Source: JAOUGY01 sp963825585
Lineage (GTDB): Bacteria > Actinomycetota > Acidimicrobiia > Spongiisociales > ZC4RG35
Direction of reading: 5' to 3'
NCBI GenBank assembly: GCA_963825585.1
Contig: CAWGTX010000002.1
Span: 124,001-188,000, forward strand
Length of the DNA stretch: 64,000 bases
The position numbers and the translations under genes were made by a program. The notes beneath the pieces were generated by a model. That model saw only the letters and a list, made by a program, of their open reading frames with translations, searched no databases and was not told where the DNA came from. Positions 62,139 to 64,000 of this stretch are shown piece by piece. Every line of letters starts with the position of its first letter. The first letter of the stretch is position 1.

Positions 62139-62171
62139 TTGACTATCGGATACGATCTACTATCTTGTATC
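62139..62171 (+). promoter_or_regulatory. Promoter region with inverted repeat before the PadR gene
   Basis: TTGACT (62139-62144) is a likely -35. GATAC (62149-62153) and GTATC (62167-62171) form an inverted repeat with a 13-base AT-rich spacer ending three bases before the ATG, suitable for PadR autoregulation. Confidence 0.45.
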
Positions 62172-62173
62172 TC

Positions 62174-62524
62174 ATGGTAGTTGGCAGTGGCTCGGACCGG
62201 AGTTCGCAGTTGCTCAAGGGCGTGCTCGACATGTGCCTGCTGGCGATCATCTCCGAAGAGCCGAGCTACGGATACGAGATGGTCAACAAACTGGCGTCGA
62301 AGGGACTCGACCTCGTGAGCGAAGGGACGATCTATCCGGTGCTGAGCCGCCTGCAGAAGAACGACCTCGTCGAGGGTTACCTGGTCGAGAGTTCGGGAGG
62401 TCCCGCCCGTAAGTACTACCGGCTCACCCCACGCGGGGCCGAGTCGCTCGGGGCGTGGCAGCAGGGATGGCATGAGCTGGCCACCGGGGTGGAGAACGTG
62501 TTGAGAGGAGCCAACGGTGCCTGA
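62174..62524 (+). CDS. PadR-family transcriptional regulator
   Basis: A 116-residue winged-helix regulator. LLKGVLDMCLLAIISEEPSY, GYEMVNKL, VSEGTIYPVLSRLQKNDLVE and ARKYYRLTPRGAESL are the standard PadR elements. The C-terminal helix is short, as in subfamily 2. ATG 62174 has no clear ribosome-binding site, and the transcript may be nearly leaderless. Its stop overlaps the start of the next gene by eight bases. PadR proteins of this size typically sit before a membrane gene with a HAAS/DUF1700-like domain, as here. Confidence 0.9.
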   Translation: MVVGSGSDRSSQLLKGVLDMCLLAIISEEPSYGYEMVNKLASKGLDLVSEGTIYPVLSRLQKNDLVEGYLVESSGGPARKYYRLTPRGAESLGAWQQGWHELATGVENVLRGANGA

Positions 62525-63320
62525 TCGGGCAGAGATCACGAGGGTCGTTGCCGACTGCGTTCGGTACTGGCGTGAGACCGGCGTGCCCCGTCGGGCCATC
62601 GAGGAGATGCGACTCGAACTCGAGCAGCACCTGGTCGAGGCCGACGCCGACGGTCGCTCACCGGTGAGAGTGGTCGGGACCGACCCCGCCGCCTTCGCCG
62701 AGTCCTGGGCGTCGGAGTATCGGAAGGGCTCCAGCTCGGTCTCGTGGAGTGACGTGACCAGCGGTCGGTTGGAAGCCGATCGCAGCCGGAAACGGACCGC
62801 ATGGGCCTACATCGCCGGCGGGGTTGCACTGGTCACCGGTGTCGCCGTCGGCACCCAGTTGTCTGGAAGAGGAGGAGACGTGGAAGACGAACTGTGGAGG
62901 TGGATCTGGACGATCCTGGCGGTGGCGGCAGCCATCGCCGAGATCTTCACGGCAGGGTTCTTCCTGCTGCCGATCTCGATCGGGGCGGTGGCGGCGGCGG
63001 TTCTCGCCTGGTTCGGGGTCGACCCGATCGCCCAATGGCTGGTTTTCTTCGGTGTGTCGACGATCGCCTTCGCCTATCTGCGCCGATTCGCCACCCATCA
63101 GGACGACGACCTCCCGAAGGTCGGAGCCAACCGCTGGGCCGAAGCCCAGGGGATCGTCCTGGCCGACATCAACCGCGACACCGGTGGCGGGATGGTGCGG
63201 GTGGGCGGCGAGGAATGGCGGGCCACCACCGACGGTCCGGACATCGCCGCCGGCACCCGCGTGATGGTGCAGGAAGTCAGGGGCTCCAAGCTCGTGGTGA
63301 GCCCGCTCGAGATCAACTAG
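62517..63320 (+). CDS. HAAS-like N-terminal domain fused in frame to an NfeD-like membrane protein
   Basis: A single 267-residue frame from GTG 62517. Residues 1-~65 resemble the helical HAAS/DUF1700-type domain that accompanies PadR genes (RRAIEEMRLELEQHLVEADA). A membrane helix (TAWAYIAGGVALVTGVAVG) follows. From ~122 on it reads like a complete NfeD: WIWTILAVAAAIAEIFTAGF, FLLPISIGAVAAAVLAWFGV, a third helix and a C-terminal OB fold (GIVLADINRDTGGGMVRVGG to KLVVSPLEIN). An internal GTG at 62880 with AGAGGAGGAG before it would produce NfeD alone. The SPFH gene follows 33 bases downstream, the usual NfeD partner. Confidence 0.75.
   Translation: MPDRAEITRVVADCVRYWRETGVPRRAIEEMRLELEQHLVEADADGRSPVRVVGTDPAAFAESWASEYRKGSSSVSWSDVTSGRLEADRSRKRTAWAYIAGGVALVTGVAVGTQLSGRGGDVEDELWRWIWTILAVAAAIAEIFTAGFFLLPISIGAVAAAVLAWFGVDPIAQWLVFFGVSTIAFAYLRRFATHQDDDLPKVGANRWAEAQGIVLADINRDTGGGMVRVGGEEWRATTDGPDIAAGTRVMVQEVRGSKLVVSPLEIN
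62868..62882 (+). promoter_or_regulatory. Internal ribosome-binding site and GTG for NfeD
   Basis: AGAGGAGGAG at about 62868-62877 is followed by GTG 62880-62882 in the frame of the surrounding gene. Translation from here would give a 146-residue NfeD of standard length starting VEDELWRWIW. Confidence 0.55.
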
Positions 63321-63353
63321 AGCCAGTAGGAAGACAGAGGAGGTAGAGAGAAC

Positions 63354-64000
63354 ATGGGCCCAGTACTCGCACTGTTCGCAGTGCTGTTCATCCTGTTCGT
63401 GGTGGTACTCGCTGCTGCGATCAAGATCGTGCGGCCGTACGAGAAAGGACTGGTCGAGACACTCGGCCGGTACTCCAAGACCGTGGATTCGGGTCTGCGG
63501 CTGATCATGCCGTTCGTGCAGACCCTCGCCAAAGTCGACATGCGTGAGCAGGTGGTGGACGTTCCCCCGCAGGAAGTGATCACCCGGGACAACGTGGTGG
63601 TGACGGTGGACGCCGTCATCTACTACGAGGCCACCGACCCGGTGAAGCTGAAGTACAACGTGGGCAACTTCGTCCTCGCCATCACCAAACTGGCCCAGAC
63701 GAACCTCCGTAACGTGGTGGGCGATCTCGACCTCGACGCCGCCCTCACCTCCCGTGAAGTGATCAACACCAAGCTGCGTGAGATCCTCGACGACGCCACC
63801 GACAAGTGGGGTACGAGGGTGGTCCGTGTCGAGATCCAGCGGATCGAACCGCCGGCCGACGTCACCGAGGCCATGCACCGCCAGATGAAGGCGGAGCGCG
63901 ACCGTCGTGCGTCGGTCACCGAGGCCGAAGGCGAGAAGACCGCCCGGATCCTCCGTGCCGAGGGCGTGAAGGAGTCGAACATTCTCGAGGCGGAAGGCCA
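63354..64000 (+). CDS. SPFH/Band 7 (stomatin-like) protein, 3' end cut by the window
   Basis: The first ~215 residues are present. One N-terminal membrane helix (VLALFAVLFILFVVVLAAAI) is followed by the SPFH domain: PYEKGLVETLGRYSKTVDSG, RLIMPFVQTLAKVDMREQVV, then NVVVTVDAVIYYEATDP, NLRNVVGDLDLDAALTSREV and VVRVEIQRIEPPADVTEAMH. It then enters the coiled coil with AERDRRASVTEAEGEK, still open at the window edge. This is the paraslipin/Qmc type, which organises membrane microdomains with NfeD, encoded 33 bases upstream. ATG 63354 follows AGAGGAGG. Confidence 0.93.
   Translation, partial: MGPVLALFAVLFILFVVVLAAAIKIVRPYEKGLVETLGRYSKTVDSGLRLIMPFVQTLAKVDMREQVVDVPPQEVITRDNVVVTVDAVIYYEATDPVKLKYNVGNFVLAITKLAQTNLRNVVGDLDLDAALTSREVINTKLREILDDATDKWGTRVVRVEIQRIEPPADVTEAMHRQMKAERDRRASVTEAEGEKTARILRAEGVKESNILEAEG

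Overview
The window is very GC-rich and looks chromosomal, from an actinobacterium, most likely of class Acidimicrobiia. This assignment is inferred from gene content and not from a marker-gene comparison. The supporting features are HspR-controlled chaperones, a mycobacterial-type SOS box in front of a DUF222/HNH gene, a DUF3151 gene, WXG100/EccC genes, and secreted proteins built on cysteine-containing S-layer-homology-like repeats with Thr-rich linkers.

Layout. 1-3.7 kb: end of an amidohydrolase, a hot-dog thioesterase, an intergenic repeat block, and two tandem paralogues joining SLH-like repeats to a cupredoxin. 3.7-9.4 kb: a small heat-shock protein, a large secreted protein with a cholesterol-dependent-cytolysin-like core between SLH-like repeats and PKD-like domains, and an ABC-2 exporter. 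9.6-19.6 kb: ferredoxin, rubredoxin, tRNA-Asp and tRNA-Phe, a lipoprotein, an SOS-boxed HNH protein, a TPM-domain protein, a membrane-fused Rieske oxygenase and a secreted protein. 19.8-24.9 kb: a compact type VII secretion-like trio (WXG100, EccC ATPase, ubiquitin-like/MinD-like fusion). 24.9-33.4 kb: second repeat block, YajQ, two beta-propeller-type lipoproteins, an AidB-like dehydrogenase and Lon. 33.5-38.7 kb: zinc island (Zur, ZnuA, ZnuB, ZnuC) with three Zur-type boxes, one before an unknown membrane protein, plus a BtuF-like protein. 38.9-51.4 kb: trypsin-like protease, dnaK-grpE-dnaJ-hspR, tryptophan dioxygenase, kynureninase and ClpB. 51.5-59.2 kb: MscL, then a leftward operon (ethanolamine-type permease, glutamine-synthetase-like ligase, short-chain dehydrogenase, aldehyde dehydrogenase, class I amidotransferase, PASTA protein) with a divergent RpiR regulator. 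59.2-64 kb: DEDDh exonuclease with a DUF294 protein, DUF3151, PadR, an NfeD protein and a truncated SPFH gene.

How the genes work together. Protein quality control (Hsp20, Lon, DnaK/GrpE/DnaJ, ClpB) is probably shared under HspR, whose gene is at 43.6 kb; a good HspR-type inverted repeat overlaps the Hsp20 promoter. Zinc uptake is probably set by Zur. The 51.9-58.2 kb operon matches the gamma-glutamylation route that turns ethanolamine into glycine. KynA and KynU take tryptophan to anthranilate, but no formamidase is seen between them.

The most unusual element is the pore-forming-toxin-like protein at 4.5-7.7 kb. Five places in three genes show a one-base gain relative to the expected frame, always in a C/G-rich context. 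Consensus error is therefore as likely as gene decay.
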